NCBI GenBank assembly: GCA_030849835.1
Contig: JASAOC010002140.1
Coordinates: 62,001 to 126,000 of the forward strand
Direction of reading: 5' to 3'
Source: Herpetomonas samuelpessoai
Taxonomy: Eukaryota > Euglenozoa > Kinetoplastea > Trypanosomatida > Trypanosomatidae
Length of the DNA stretch: 64,000 bases
The notes under the pieces were generated by a model that saw only the letters and a program-made list of their open reading frames with translations, did not search any database and was not told where the DNA came from. Position 1 is the stretch's first letter, and every line of letters begins with the position of its first letter. The translations under genes were made by a program, and so were the position numbers. This document shows positions 1 through 10,082 of this stretch, in pieces.

Positions 1-140
1 ATTGGTTCTCACACAAACCCTTGCTTGACATTTGGAATCTCCGCTGCTACGCTATATTGACAATATAAAAGAGGAAGGAACTGCCCTGCTCTGTGAGCTT
101 GTGCATGTAGTGACGGTTTACCGTCCCCTTCGCCACTCGT

Positions 141-175
141 TTTTTGGTTTGTTTCTGTTTCTTTTCGCTCCCTAG
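141..175 (+). promoter_or_regulatory. Predicted trans-splice acceptor for the metallophosphoesterase gene
   Basis: A pyrimidine-rich run ends in the AG at 174-175, 28 nt before the ATG at 204. This placement rules out the in-frame TTG at 144 as a start, because it lies inside the tract. Confidence 0.6.
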
Positions 176-203
176 CGTGTCTGCGGTGAAGACGGTCACA
201 CAA

Positions 204-2168
204 ATGCTCCGCCGTAGTCTACTTCTCCCATGTGCCGCTGGCCTCCGAGGTCAAACTGCTGCTGCTGCTGCTACTGCTGCTGCCTCTACTCCGGCCAGGG
301 CACCACGTCGCATTTGTTATTTGACGGATGTAGAAGGCAACATGCGCTACTTCCAGCGCTTCGTCCAGATGTCGGCGTGCCTTCGGTGGGAAAAAGTTTC
401 CCGACTCTCCCCGCCCACCGCGGCCGCCAGCGGCGCTGACAACCCAAGCGAAGTATTTGAGGGATACGTTGAGCTGGACGAGGAGGACTTCATCAGTAAA
501 CATGACGTGGAGGTGAATGGGATTCGGCTGACCTTTAAGGACGCCTTCACTCACTTTGTCTACGGAGGCGATGCGTTTGACCACGGCGCAGACCTCTCTT
601 TTGGCACGGCATTGCTGGACTTCAAACGGCGATTTCCGGACCGCGTTCACTTTATTCTAGGCAACCGTGACATCAACAAGATGGTGATGGTGCCGTTCAT
701 GCAGGAGGTGGAGGCCAAGCGCCCGGAGGAAGCGGAGCGGATGATTTTCCCCCATCACCGCCAGGCGGACGCGTTACGCCCAGCGGACATGCACTACACA
801 GAATTCCTCAAGCACGAGGGCCTGTCGGAAAGCACCCCGGCCTCCCGCGTGACTTTTTTGAAATGGGCTCTGAAGAATAAAATGGGGAGCCCTAACGCGT
901 TTGAGAATCGGCGTCGCGAGCTTGCGCTGCTGCGGCAACAGGCCCGCGGATCGACGTTCAGTGAAAGTGAGCCATTCGCAAACACCCAAAGCGACGATGG
1001 AAAGGGAGGGGAGGACACCACGGGCGAGGTGACGGAGGCGGATGGGGCGGCCGTGTCTGATGAGGAGGTGGCGGAAAGCTTCTTTGATGCGGCGCGTCCG
1101 GGAGGGGTGTACTACGAGCTCATCCGTCACGGTGTACTCGCGCTGGCCCTCGACGGCATTCTCTTCGTGCACGGCGGCGTCAACGCGCAGAATGTCGGCT
1201 TCGTCCCTGACACGGGGGTGCTAGACTTCGCAGAGCAGGCCAACCGGGGTCGTCACTTTCTCAAGGAAGGCAGGGACGCTCTGGCGTGGGTGGCGGCACT
1301 GAACCGCTTCAAGGACGAATGCTTTGAGGAATGGCGCACGGTGACGGGGATGCGTGGCGAGGCCGTCCGACGCTATGTCTTTCCCCGCAGTATTGTGCCG
1401 TACTCGGTCACGGTGGGCTCCTTTGTCGATGTAGATGGGCCGCAGATGGTGACCCTACCGGCCATGCAGTATTTGCTGGAAAGCGGTCTGCACACGGTGT
1501 GTGGCGGCCACCAACCAACGGGCGACTCCCCGGCGATAGTGCGGCAGCCAGGCGGTTTCTTAATGCTGGACGCCGATAACAGTTACAGCGGCCGTGACAA
1601 TGAGTACTGTACCTCAGAGAACAAACGCGGTCTTGCCGTGCAGGAAGTGATCTTCCGTGTGGAAGGCGACCTAGGGAACTCTGATGATGACAATACGACC
1701 ACTGGTGAGGCGGAGGCAGCTGTGGCCTCCTGGGATGTGGGGTCCGTCACGTGCTGCGGCCTGCAGGCGGATGGCCGTCCGTTTCACTTCAACCTGGATG
1801 AGCACCCCCTGGTGGGCCGCTATCTTGGGGATGGCTGGTGGGTGAAGCTCCCGCTGTACCGCTCCGACACCATCAGCCACGAGGGCGCCCCGGGTGACAC
1901 AACGCTGGTGCCGGTGCAGACGGAGGAAGGCAGTGGACAGGAGGCGCCCTTTTACGAGCTCCACCGTACGCGCGATGGCTTCCGCGGAGAGGAAGTGCGC
2001 ACCGTCACGACGGAGAAGCTGAAGGAGTTGCTGGCGGAATACCAGCGCACCGGGCACGTCCCGATTCCGGGGGAGCTTGAGCAGCGCTTCACCAAGGAGG
2101 AGCTGGCGGAGGTGCACGTGCACCGCATTAAAACCAAAGTATCGCGAGCGGAGACAGAGCAAGGGTGA
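204..2168 (+). CDS. Calcineurin-like metallophosphoesterase, probably mitochondrial
   Basis: This 654-residue protein carries the ordered metal-binding motifs of the calcineurin-like phosphoesterase superfamily: DVEGN (D42), GGDAFDHG (D123), GNRD (N154-D156), HGG (H323) and GGHQP (H436). It should be a two-metal hydrolase of phosphomonoesters or diesters; the substrate cannot be read from the sequence. The first 35 residues are rich in Arg, Ser, Ala and Leu and lack acidic residues, which suggests a mitochondrial presequence. A CTG/GCT-rich stretch at about 258-282 encodes an alanine run. The GNHE motif is changed to GNRD, and a charged, variable insert separates the GNRD and HGG motifs, so this is a divergent subgroup and not a PPP-type Ser/Thr phosphatase. 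The ATG at 204 was chosen because it is the first after the splice AG; the frame is open further upstream only through a TTG codon. Confidence 0.85.
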   Translation: MLRRSLLLPCAAGLRGQTAAAAATAAASTPARAPRRICYLTDVEGNMRYFQRFVQMSACLRWEKVSRLSPPTAAASGADNPSEVFEGYVELDEEDFISKHDVEVNGIRLTFKDAFTHFVYGGDAFDHGADLSFGTALLDFKRRFPDRVHFILGNRDINKMVMVPFMQEVEAKRPEEAERMIFPHHRQADALRPADMHYTEFLKHEGLSESTPASRVTFLKWALKNKMGSPNAFENRRRELALLRQQARGSTFSESEPFANTQSDDGKGGEDTTGEVTEADGAAVSDEEVAESFFDAARPGGVYYELIRHGVLALALDGILFVHGGVNAQNVGFVPDTGVLDFAEQANRGRHFLKEGRDALAWVAALNRFKDECFEEWRTVTGMRGEAVRRYVFPRSIVPYSVTVGSFVDVDGPQMVTLPAMQYLLESGLHTVCGGHQPTGDSPAIVRQPGGFLMLDADNSYSGRDNEYCTSENKRGLAVQEVIFRVEGDLGNSDDDNTTTGEAEAAVASWDVGSVTCCGLQADGRPFHFNLDEHPLVGRYLGDGWWVKLPLYRSDTISHEGAPGDTTLVPVQTEEGSGQEAPFYELHRTRDGFRGEEVRTVTTEKLKELLAEYQRTGHVPIPGELEQRFTKEELAEVHVHRIKTKVSRAETEQG

Positions 2169-3224
2169 GAGGGTGTGGTACTCGGTCTTGATAGTGTGGA
2201 CGTTTGTGGCACGCGGGTGCGCCGACGCGGTGGTGTCACCACCAGGCGATGGAAAAGCGTCAGCAAAATCAAGTCATTGAAAAAGGAGACAAAGCGACAA
2301 AAGCAACAGTTGCTAGTCACGGAGAGAGCAATAGAGTGGTTCCTGCGCCTTGCCGTGCTCTTTAGATTCCCAGCCCCTGGGAAGCTATGATGTCCGTTCA
2401 CTGTCGTTTCGGAGCGGCTTTGCGACTCTCTAGCTACCGTTACGCATGACGGCGCCTGCTTTGTCGATGCCACTTTGGCTAACTAGCAGCGCTTCTATCC
2501 CACAGGATGTTCCAAATCGGGCTCCATCACAGTGCTTTGGGCCTCCTCCTTTCGCCAACCTACGAGAGAAAAAAAAAGAGAGCAGATTTTGTATGTGTGA
2601 CGCTGGGTGGTGCGTAGTCCGTTGGTGCAGGAATGGTTCGTCTTAAGATGGACATGAATCCGCTTCGTACGCTTGAATACCACGAATGACAGAGAAACAC
2701 CAGTTGACGTCGAAGTGCAATTATATGAAACGTTCTTCGATGTTTGCGTATTGCTCTTTTCCAAAACCCTTCATCCTCTGTCTTCTTGTGGCGGTATCAT
2801 TTTCTCTGTAGCAAAGAAAAAAAAAGTACAAAGGGAGACGCTGGGCAACGAATCCCACACACGTGGAGTGAAGGGGATCAGACGCTCCCGTTCCATTCCT
2901 TCTGTTGTTCCTACTGGCACCACAGTCTGCTACACAAGAAAGCCGTTCACACGTGTGCACGTCCACAAGTACACACGCACACACACACGCGTTTCCCGCT
3001 TTGAAAAGAGGGAAGACAAAAGCAGGCGGCGTCCCCTCTCCCTCTTACCGGACGAGAGCGACGATTGAATAATAAACAAGCGGAGCACTCGCGCATGCGC
3101 GGGGTTCGCTAATTAAAAAAGAAAAAGAACTGTGGGTGCGGCGTATTCTTCATAAACTTACACTTTACCCAAACCATAACAAAAAACGTACCCACCTATC
3201 CGCATTCGTTGCTCGTATCCTGTA
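2169..3224. other. Intergenic spacer
   Basis: No gene is recognised. It holds an A-rich run near 2815-2826, an alternating CA/GCA run at 2971-2990 and a pyrimidine run at 3031-3048 that could feed a splice AG near 3056. The next gene's 5' end is not clear-cut. Confidence 0.5.
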
Positions 3225-6200
3225 ATGTCTCGCAGTAGTGCTTCGAGAGGCAGTTCCTGGCTAGAGGCACTCCGGGAGTTCTCCGCGTTTCGCAAGCAAC
3301 TGCAGGACCCATCCCTCACCGTTAGCGCGGCCTCCTCTGTGGCTGCCCCAACCACGGTGACGCCCTACCCCGACAGCAAAAACCGGCGTCACATTTATGA
3401 GTTAGTCGCCCAGGCACAACTCTTTGGGGCACCTGGGTACCGCGTGAGCGCAGAGAACCTGCGCGTGCTGCGAGCCGCACGATGGGAGCTCCTGCGCGTC
3501 GGCTCCCCGCGAAACAAGTCCTTGCTGGTGGAGCGAATTCTTCAGCTTTACACAGAAGCGAGTCGCCAATTGTTCTATGACGCGGTGCCTTCGCAAGCGG
3601 AGCGGCAATCGCTGCTGCTGGAACAGATGCAGTGCTTGGTGGAGGCGCGCGTGACGGGGATCGAACTGAATGCTCGGCACTACCGCCACCCACTCCAGGC
3701 CCCGCAGCTTTCGGAGATTGGCGCCGACTTGCCACTGGTGCTTCTCAAGGAACTGGAAATGTCAGAGAGGCAACAGAAGCGCACCCCGCAGTCGAAAAAC
3801 AGAAGGGCCGTTCCTCCCAGTGATGTGCGGCGGTCAGCGGACCCGCGCATGCAGGCCGGGCAAACGGCATCTACTGGAGCAGCGGAAGCAGCGCAAAGAA
3901 CGGAGGCGGAGGACACAGAGAATCGTGAGCTCGTTGCGGCGCGACTGGACTGCGCCGTCGGTTTGGCGAGTTCCGGCTATGTCGACGCAGCCCTCGGTCT
4001 GTGCACAGGCGAGGGCTTTCCTTATGTCGTTCGACAAGTGGCACAGATGCGGCGCGATGGGTGGAAACAGGCGTGGGCCCTCGCTGATGCCGTTCCACTG
4101 CACCTGCTGATCCCGGACCCTCGCGTGCTCCGTAGGACGTCGGCTGACGACGGTGTGGCGGAAACGCAGGCGGAGGAGGTGTGCCACCCTGGCTGGCTCA
4201 ACGGGGTGCTGGACGCTGCGAAGCGGCGGTACCGCGCGACGGACGATCCGGCCGTTCATGAATGGGTGCACTCCTTTATGCGGGTCTGGATGGAGGGCGG
4301 CGGTGTAGCCTCAGGTCACGGTGGACCACGAGCGGTTTCCTTCGCTGGGAAGGGACGTCAGGCGCCTTCGGACCGCCCAGAGTCGCTGCATGCGATTCCT
4401 GTTCCCGTGAAGGTCATGGAGACCTTTCTGGGAGTGTGCCCAGCGTCCGCGTGGCGTGAGGCACTGTCCATGGTCATGTGCTACAACACGTCAGGCTTCC
4501 CGTTTCCCACCTCGGAACATACCCAACATGCACTGGCAAAGTCTCCAGCAGCTGGCTCCGGGGCTCCCAAGGACCAGGAAGAACGCTCTCTTTCGAGTTC
4601 ACAGAGACGAGAAGATGGGGAGAGGGGGAATGAGGGTTCTGCAACCCGACCAGGCACGGAGGAGAAGGTCGCCATGGGTCGTCTCATGACACTGCTCCAT
4701 GTCGCGCAGCAACCAGAGGAAATCCTGCGACTTTTTTACGGGAGCTTCTTCAGTGCAGAAGCCCTTGTACAAGCCGAGGCGATGCGCCAGCAAGACAAGA
4801 CCGCTATGGGCGACGACGGAGCGGATGGGCCCGTGTGGTGCCCTAGCGATGACTTCCTCTCAGCAGCAGACGTACAACACCCCGCCACGTACAACCATGC
4901 CATGATGGCCCTGTGTGAGCTGGGCCTCTGGCGCCGCGCCATGCTCTTTTATGAGCAGCTGCCAGGTGATTTTGCCAACCGCTACACACACTGGACAGCG
5001 GCACGCATGTTTCTTCGACCGTCGAGAAGCGCGCGTGCTTCTTCTGCAGCGAGTGGGTTAGCACCTGGGAACGACACCTCTGATGGTAAGGAAGTGGTGC
5101 CCGTGTTTATGGCAGAGGCGGCGGAGGAGGTGTTCCAGTTTTGTTTAACGGCGCTGAGGCGTGCTTGTGGTGACAGCACATCCTCGGACACAAGCGTCCA
5201 CAGCCCGTTTATGGCAGGCTCGCGTGGCGAGTCAGAAAAGACCGACGAGCAGGGCGAGGGGAGCACCGCACACAAGGCGGCCCAACAGATGCCCGTGTCC
5301 TTTCCTGACGACGACGCTGTTTTTGAAAACCTAGCCCTTTGGGCGGCGGCACGCCAGGACTGGCAGGCCATGCTCTGGCTCGTCAAGCACGCACCACACC
5401 ACCGCTGTCGGTACATTCGCTTGATTGCCCTCGCCACCTTCTACCGCGCGCTTGAAAAGGATACACAACATGGAACTGTTAAGGCCATTCCTCAGGAGAC
5501 GCTGCGTCAGTACTCGAGCTTCCGTAAGGGAGATGCACAGCAGGAGGGAAGGCGAGGCAAGCGTCCCTCCTCAACACCGCGCCTGGAGAGCGCTGGAAAG
5601 GCCAAGGGTGAGAAGGACGCTGCTGCGGCTTCAAAGAACACTGCTCATGGTCTTGTCAAGGAGTCGCTGAGCAACGCGACTACAACAGCGAGCGCACGAG
5701 AGGCTGCCCTGCACCGCGAGGCTGCACGTCAGCTGCACAAGCTTCTTAGCTCCTCGGATGCCACCGTGAAGCAGATTTGTCTTGCGCTGGCCTTTATCGC
5801 CAACTCCTCCACGGCGGTTTCACTGTATGCACCTTCCCAACCTGCGCCTACCCCGCGCGGAGTCTGTGAAGCCTCGGAAAGCACACCAAAGGGTGGCTCC
5901 GAAAGGGACGCGGAGCCATCCGTGGATGCCGTGCTGTGCTCAGAAGTGGTGAATGCGTTTGTGCACTCCCTTGGCCACCACGTGAATCATTCCCAGGACA
6001 GCCTCGACCACGTCATCGCCACCTTCATGAACCAATTCTTCAGCCTGCGCCGGCGACAGAAGGGAAGAGCTGAGGAACGTTCTTCAGCTGCGGCAGCCGT
6101 CGTCAACCCCACCCCAAGCGCAACACCGTGCTTTCCCTCTTTTCAGCGCAAGAATGTGTTGACAGAGGTCATGCACCTTGCTGAGGGTCTGAACGGGAAT

Positions 6201-6341
6201 CTGGATGAGGGCTGGCGTGTTGTGCTGCAGGTGTTCAGCCAGCTGGGCGAGCGTCAGGGCCTGTCAATTGCACGGGCTGCTCCGGCGATGGTCTCCGCTG
6301 GCATGAGGCCTGAAGTCGCTGTCAAGTTCCTTGACGTATAA
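3225..6341 (+). CDS. Large helical-repeat protein, PPR-like (tentative)
   Basis: The 1038-residue product has no catalytic motif that I recognise. Several segments look like paired-helix repeats, the best at residues about 553-583 (motif TYNHAMMALCELGLWRRAM), which resembles a pentatricopeptide repeat. Weaker similar segments lie at about 235-290 and 698-745. These are separated by low-complexity linkers rich in Ser, Glu and Lys, for example about residues 435-480 and 755-830. PPR-type proteins in trypanosomatids mostly act in mitochondrial RNA metabolism or mitoribosome assembly, so that is the leading guess, but the N-terminus is only mildly basic and is not a strong presequence. The ATG at 3225 is the first in-frame one. 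It could equally be another type of alpha-solenoid scaffold. Confidence 0.75.
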   Translation: MSRSSASRGSSWLEALREFSAFRKQLQDPSLTVSAASSVAAPTTVTPYPDSKNRRHIYELVAQAQLFGAPGYRVSAENLRVLRAARWELLRVGSPRNKSLLVERILQLYTEASRQLFYDAVPSQAERQSLLLEQMQCLVEARVTGIELNARHYRHPLQAPQLSEIGADLPLVLLKELEMSERQQKRTPQSKNRRAVPPSDVRRSADPRMQAGQTASTGAAEAAQRTEAEDTENRELVAARLDCAVGLASSGYVDAALGLCTGEGFPYVVRQVAQMRRDGWKQAWALADAVPLHLLIPDPRVLRRTSADDGVAETQAEEVCHPGWLNGVLDAAKRRYRATDDPAVHEWVHSFMRVWMEGGGVASGHGGPRAVSFAGKGRQAPSDRPESLHAIPVPVKVMETFLGVCPASAWREALSMVMCYNTSGFPFPTSEHTQHALAKSPAAGSGAPKDQEERSLSSSQRREDGERGNEGSATRPGTEEKVAMGRLMTLLHVAQQPEEILRLFYGSFFSAEALVQAEAMRQQDKTAMGDDGADGPVWCPSDDFLSAADVQHPATYNHAMMALCELGLWRRAMLFYEQLPGDFANRYTHWTAARMFLRPSRSARASSAASGLAPGNDTSDGKEVVPVFMAEAAEEVFQFCLTALRRACGDSTSSDTSVHSPFMAGSRGESEKTDEQGEGSTAHKAAQQMPVSFPDDDAVFENLALWAAARQDWQAMLWLVKHAPHHRCRYIRLIALATFYRALEKDTQHGTVKAIPQETLRQYSSFRKGDAQQEGRRGKRPSSTPRLESAGKAKGEKDAAAASKNTAHGLVKESLSNATTTASAREAALHREAARQLHKLLSSSDATVKQICLALAFIANSSTAVSLYAPSQPAPTPRGVCEASESTPKGGSERDAEPSVDAVLCSEVVNAFVHSLGHHVNHSQDSLDHVIATFMNQFFSLRRRQKGRAEERSSAAAAVVNPTPSATPCFPSFQRKNVLTEVMHLAEGLNGNLDEGWRVVLQVFSQLGERQGLSIARAAPAMVSAGMRPEVAVKFLDV

Positions 6342-7090
6342 ACGCAAAAGCAAAAGACATGTGCGTGGAAAAGTTTACAGTAAGGCAACACAATGCAGCT
6401 GCAACAGGCACTTGCGCTGCAACATCATGAATGCAACGGCGTGGACAGTCGGCCTTCAACAGCACAACCTCAGAGATGCGCGCCAAAAAAAGGGGCGTTG
6501 TGTGCTTGGATGGTGATATCATGACACTTGGACACGCGGCTTACCTCCCCACAAAGTGCTGCGCGAGTGGTTGCCCTTCTCGTCACGTCTGGCGATTTCC
6601 TGTGTGAAATACCTCCACAACGTTTGTTGTTGAGAGGCGTCTCTCACGTCTCCCACAACCGCACGCAGCAAACGCTCGAGCCCGGCGATACGCGCAAAAC
6701 GAAGACCGTCAGAATGGCGGGGCGGGGGTAAAAATACCAAATGTTTACATTTCATGCCAACGTTCTCACTCACTCACATTCTCTCGTTTTCGCCTCAAAG
6801 GGCTTCCTTTTTTCACAGTCTCTCTTTTTATCTCTCCACACCCTCACTCTTCCAACCAACATCGACAGGGAAAACATGTATGTATGGGCACATCAGCATT
6901 GGAGATGCTGTGAAACGGATAACGTCACAAAGCAAAAAAAAAAAAAGGACAGTGTAGAGAGGCAGAAGCACCTGATTGTACCTATGGCAACTCAACGGCG
7001 GTTTTGATGGGCCACTGCATGTCAAAGTAAATGCCCTAAGGTGCGCTGCGCCAAATGCCAATGAGTTAACAATACCAGTGTTACCCAGCG

Positions 7091-7145
7091 ATCTTCGTCT
7101 TTCTCTCTGTGTTGGCACCTTCCTCCTGTGCTGTCTACTCAAAAG
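7091..7145 (+). promoter_or_regulatory. Candidate upstream trans-splice acceptor of the M1 aminopeptidase
   Basis: A pyrimidine tract at 7091-7139 is followed by the AG at 7144-7145. A transcript starting here meets its first ATG at 7239, in frame with the enzyme, and would add 52 residues with a hydrophobic core. Confidence 0.35.
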
Positions 7146-7261
7146 TCTCGAAAAAAGTTTCCCCATCTATTTAAGTTGACGACAAGTAAAGGAAAAAGCG
7201 ACAGCACCAAGTGCTTTATTGTTATTATCCGTGTTTATATGCGTGATTGGTTTAGCACCAA

Positions 7262-7333
7262 GAACATTATATTTACTGTTGTCTTTGTGTTATCGCTTAT
7301 TATTCCCCACGCTACCCTACGCTATTTCACCCA
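7262..7333 (+). promoter_or_regulatory. Candidate downstream trans-splice acceptor of the M1 aminopeptidase
   Basis: A T/C-rich stretch ends in a CAG at about 7331-7333, 61 nt before the ATG at 7395. It would yield the usual cytosolic form of the enzyme. Confidence 0.5.
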
Positions 7334-7394
7334 GCACCATTCGCATTCCTCGCTGTCTTTATCGACTTCTCGGGTCCATACCTCATCCATCCCC

Positions 7395-10082
7395 ATGTCA
7401 TCGCAGACGATCTCTGAGCGCCGTCGCAACGTGCTGCCAATGTGTGTGACACCCACCGACTACCACCTGCACATCACACCCAACTTCAACGATTTCAGTT
7501 TCAAGGGCAGCGTCCGCATCCATGTAAAGACAAGCGCCTGCGGCAGTGAGGACCAAACGGCCCACCCAGACGTGTGCGCAGGCGAGGGCGGCATCAAGGC
7601 CATCAAGCTCAACTACAATGACATGACCTTTGATAAGGTTACGGTGGTGAACGCCGCCACCAAGCAGGAGGAAGAGGTGCCTGCGAGCACCGTTGTGTAT
7701 GACGAGGCCAACCTGACCGCCTCGATTCCCCTCCAGACTCCGCTGCAGCCCGGGCAGGAAGCGTCCCTCGCCATTGACTACACGGGCTGCATGAACGACA
7801 AGCTGGTCGGTTTTTACCGGAGCAAGTACAAGAATGCCAAAGGAGAGGAGATCTACATGGGGACCACCCAGTTTGAATCCGTCGACGCGCGCCGCGCCTT
7901 CCCGTGCTGGGACGAGCCCGCCGTGAAAGCGGTCTTCCACATCACCATCACCGCTCCCGCGCACATGACGTCCATCAGTAACACCGAGGTGGTGCGCAGC
8001 GAGCCTTCGACGGACGGGCAGACCATCACATACACCTATGCCCCGACCCCCAAGATGTCCACGTACCTTGTCGCGTGGGTGATTGGCGAGCTCGAGTCCA
8101 TCCAGGCCAAGGTGCGCCTGCCGTACTCGCCCGATCGTGACACCATTGTGTCCCTCTACGCCGCGCCTGGCCAAGCAACCAAGGGCCAGTATTCCCTCGA
8201 GCTCGCCACACGCGTGCTGCCTCTGTACGAGAAGTTTTTTGAAGTGGGCTACCCGCTGAACAAGATGGACATGATCGCCATCCCCGATTTCGCCGCGGGG
8301 GCCATGGAGAACTGGGGCCTCATCACCTACCGCGAGTCGGCTATCCTTGTTGACGCGTCGACGACGACGGTGGAGAAGAAGTATGTGGCGCTTGTGGTGG
8401 CGCACGAGATTGCGCACCAGTGGTTTGGCAACGCGGTGACCATGTCCTGGTGGAAAGAGCTGTGGCTGAACGAGGCCTTCGCCACGTACATGGAGTACGT
8501 CGCGGTGAACAAGCTCATTCCAGAGTGGAGCATCTTCACCGAGATGCTGCAGCGCGAGGGTGGTAGCGCGATGCAGTTGGACGCGATGAACAGCTCCCAC
8601 CCGGTCGAGGTGGACGTCTACAATGCGCAGGAGATTGACGACATCTTTGACGCCATCAGCTACTCCAAGGGCTCATGCATTATTCGCATGATTGTCGAGT
8701 ACATGGGCGAGGAGGCCTTCCAGAAGGGCATGTCGCGGTACATTGCGCACTTCATGTACGGGAACGCCACCACGGTGGATCTCTGGAAGTTCCTGGGTGA
8801 GGCCGCTGGGCAAGACATTGCCGCCATCATGGCTGACTGGACGGGGAAGCAGGGCTACCCGTACCTGACTGTGGCCCCCGCTGCCCAGGGCGAGGGCCTC
8901 GCCATTTCGCAGCACCGCTTCCTGGCCACAAAGGCTACCAGTGGGGAGGACGCCACGCAGGCCACAAACTGGAGCATCCCGCTGCTCATTGGGACGCCAG
9001 GCGGGAAGGAGACGGCTGTCGTGGTGAAGGGTGGGGCCAACCAGGTCGTGTCGGCTGTTAGCCCGGCGAAGCACGCGTGGGTGAAGGTGAATAGCCGTCA
9101 GTGCGGTTTCTGCCGCGTCATGTACACCGAGGACATGCTCACCAACCTGAAGGCCGCCCTGCACAACATGGAGCTGGACTGCCTGGACCGTCTCGGGGTG
9201 GTAAGCGACTACGCAGCCTTCGCGAAGGGCGGCTACGCGTCCTCGGTGACGGTGCTCGAGCTTATGCAGGCACTTGCCGAGAAGGAGGACAACCTCTCCG
9301 TGTGGACCACCATTGTGGAGGCGGAGAGCGACATTCGTCACATTGTCGCCACCAAGGGCGACGCCGCCACGGAGAAGTTCAACGCCTTCTGCCAGAAGCT
9401 ATATCGCGCGGCGATGGACCGGTTGGGGTACACCCCCAAGGCCGGGGAGTCCGAGAACGAGGACCAGCTCCGCAGCCTCTTGTTTTCGCGCCTCGTGGCC
9501 GCCAGAGATGCCACGACGCTGGAGGCGGCGCGTGATCTCTACGCGAACCGTGCGACCACGCCGATCCCACAGAACCTGCTCCGCGCGGTGTTCACGGTGC
9601 GCGTGCGGGAGGGCGGCGCGGAGGCCCTGGAGGAGGTGAAGAAGCTCGCCGACACGGTGGAGCAGCTCAGCGACCGTCACAAGTACCTGGCCAGCATTGC
9701 GGCTGCCTGCCCAGCCACGGTGTCTATCGCAGAGGTCTTTGAGTACTGCTTCTCCGGCAAGGTGCGTCCTGGTGAGGTGATGTACGTGCTGGTAGGCCTG
9801 GTTGGCAAGGCAGAGCTGGTCATGCCTTTCTTTGAGGAGATGAAGTCGCGCTGGGCAAAGATCACCGAGGTGCTGCCACCGATGCTCGCCGGCCGTGTGC
9901 CGAAGCTTCTGGGTAACGGTGCCGACCCCGCCGTCGCGACTGCCATGAAGGCCTTTTATGAGACCCTCAGCGAGCAGGATAAGATGGCCATTGGCCGTAG
10001 CTTCCAGCAGGGCCTCGAGGCGCTGGAGACGAACGTCGCCTGGGCCGCCCGCGATGCCGAGGCGATTGTGAACTGGCTTTAA
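7395..10082 (+). CDS. M1-family zinc aminopeptidase (puromycin-sensitive type)
   Basis: The 895-residue product is a full-length M1 metallopeptidase that removes N-terminal amino acids from peptides. The substrate-binding GAMEN motif is at residues 302-306, and the zinc site HEIAH is at 337-341 with the third ligand E360 in LWLNEAF, at the family's exact spacing. The N-terminal beta domain starts about residue 10 and the C-terminal ERAP1-like helical domain runs from about 530 to the end. All key residues are present, so the enzyme should be active. The start at 7395 gives the usual trypanosomatid length. The frame also stays open upstream: an ATG at 7239 would add 52 residues containing a hydrophobic stretch, and a GTG-initiated frame reaches 7128. 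The enzyme is probably a cytosolic peptidase acting downstream of the proteasome, with a possible second, membrane-directed form. Confidence 0.95.
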   Translation: MSSQTISERRRNVLPMCVTPTDYHLHITPNFNDFSFKGSVRIHVKTSACGSEDQTAHPDVCAGEGGIKAIKLNYNDMTFDKVTVVNAATKQEEEVPASTVVYDEANLTASIPLQTPLQPGQEASLAIDYTGCMNDKLVGFYRSKYKNAKGEEIYMGTTQFESVDARRAFPCWDEPAVKAVFHITITAPAHMTSISNTEVVRSEPSTDGQTITYTYAPTPKMSTYLVAWVIGELESIQAKVRLPYSPDRDTIVSLYAAPGQATKGQYSLELATRVLPLYEKFFEVGYPLNKMDMIAIPDFAAGAMENWGLITYRESAILVDASTTTVEKKYVALVVAHEIAHQWFGNAVTMSWWKELWLNEAFATYMEYVAVNKLIPEWSIFTEMLQREGGSAMQLDAMNSSHPVEVDVYNAQEIDDIFDAISYSKGSCIIRMIVEYMGEEAFQKGMSRYIAHFMYGNATTVDLWKFLGEAAGQDIAAIMADWTGKQGYPYLTVAPAAQGEGLAISQHRFLATKATSGEDATQATNWSIPLLIGTPGGKETAVVVKGGANQVVSAVSPAKHAWVKVNSRQCGFCRVMYTEDMLTNLKAALHNMELDCLDRLGVVSDYAAFAKGGYASSVTVLELMQALAEKEDNLSVWTTIVEAESDIRHIVATKGDAATEKFNAFCQKLYRAAMDRLGYTPKAGESENEDQLRSLLFSRLVAARDATTLEAARDLYANRATTPIPQNLLRAVFTVRVREGGAEALEEVKKLADTVEQLSDRHKYLASIAAACPATVSIAEVFEYCFSGKVRPGEVMYVLVGLVGKAELVMPFFEEMKSRWAKITEVLPPMLAGRVPKLLGNGADPAVATAMKAFYETLSEQDKMAIGRSFQQGLEALETNVAWAARDAEAIVNWL

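Larger units (their letters stand above)
6342..7394. other. Intergenic spacer with two pyrimidine tracts
   Basis: No separate gene is supported. The last 300 nt contain two candidate trans-splice acceptors for the aminopeptidase gene, listed separately. A poly-A run lies at about 6934-6946 and pyrimidine-rich DNA at about 6795-6860. Confidence 0.5.

Noticed and set aside
7128-7238. Upstream frame extensions beginning at GTG or TTG (also at 144, 13018, 24015, 33857, 40199, 55836, 58703)
   Set aside because: None begins with ATG, and most run through pyrimidine tracts that should be removed by trans-splicing.
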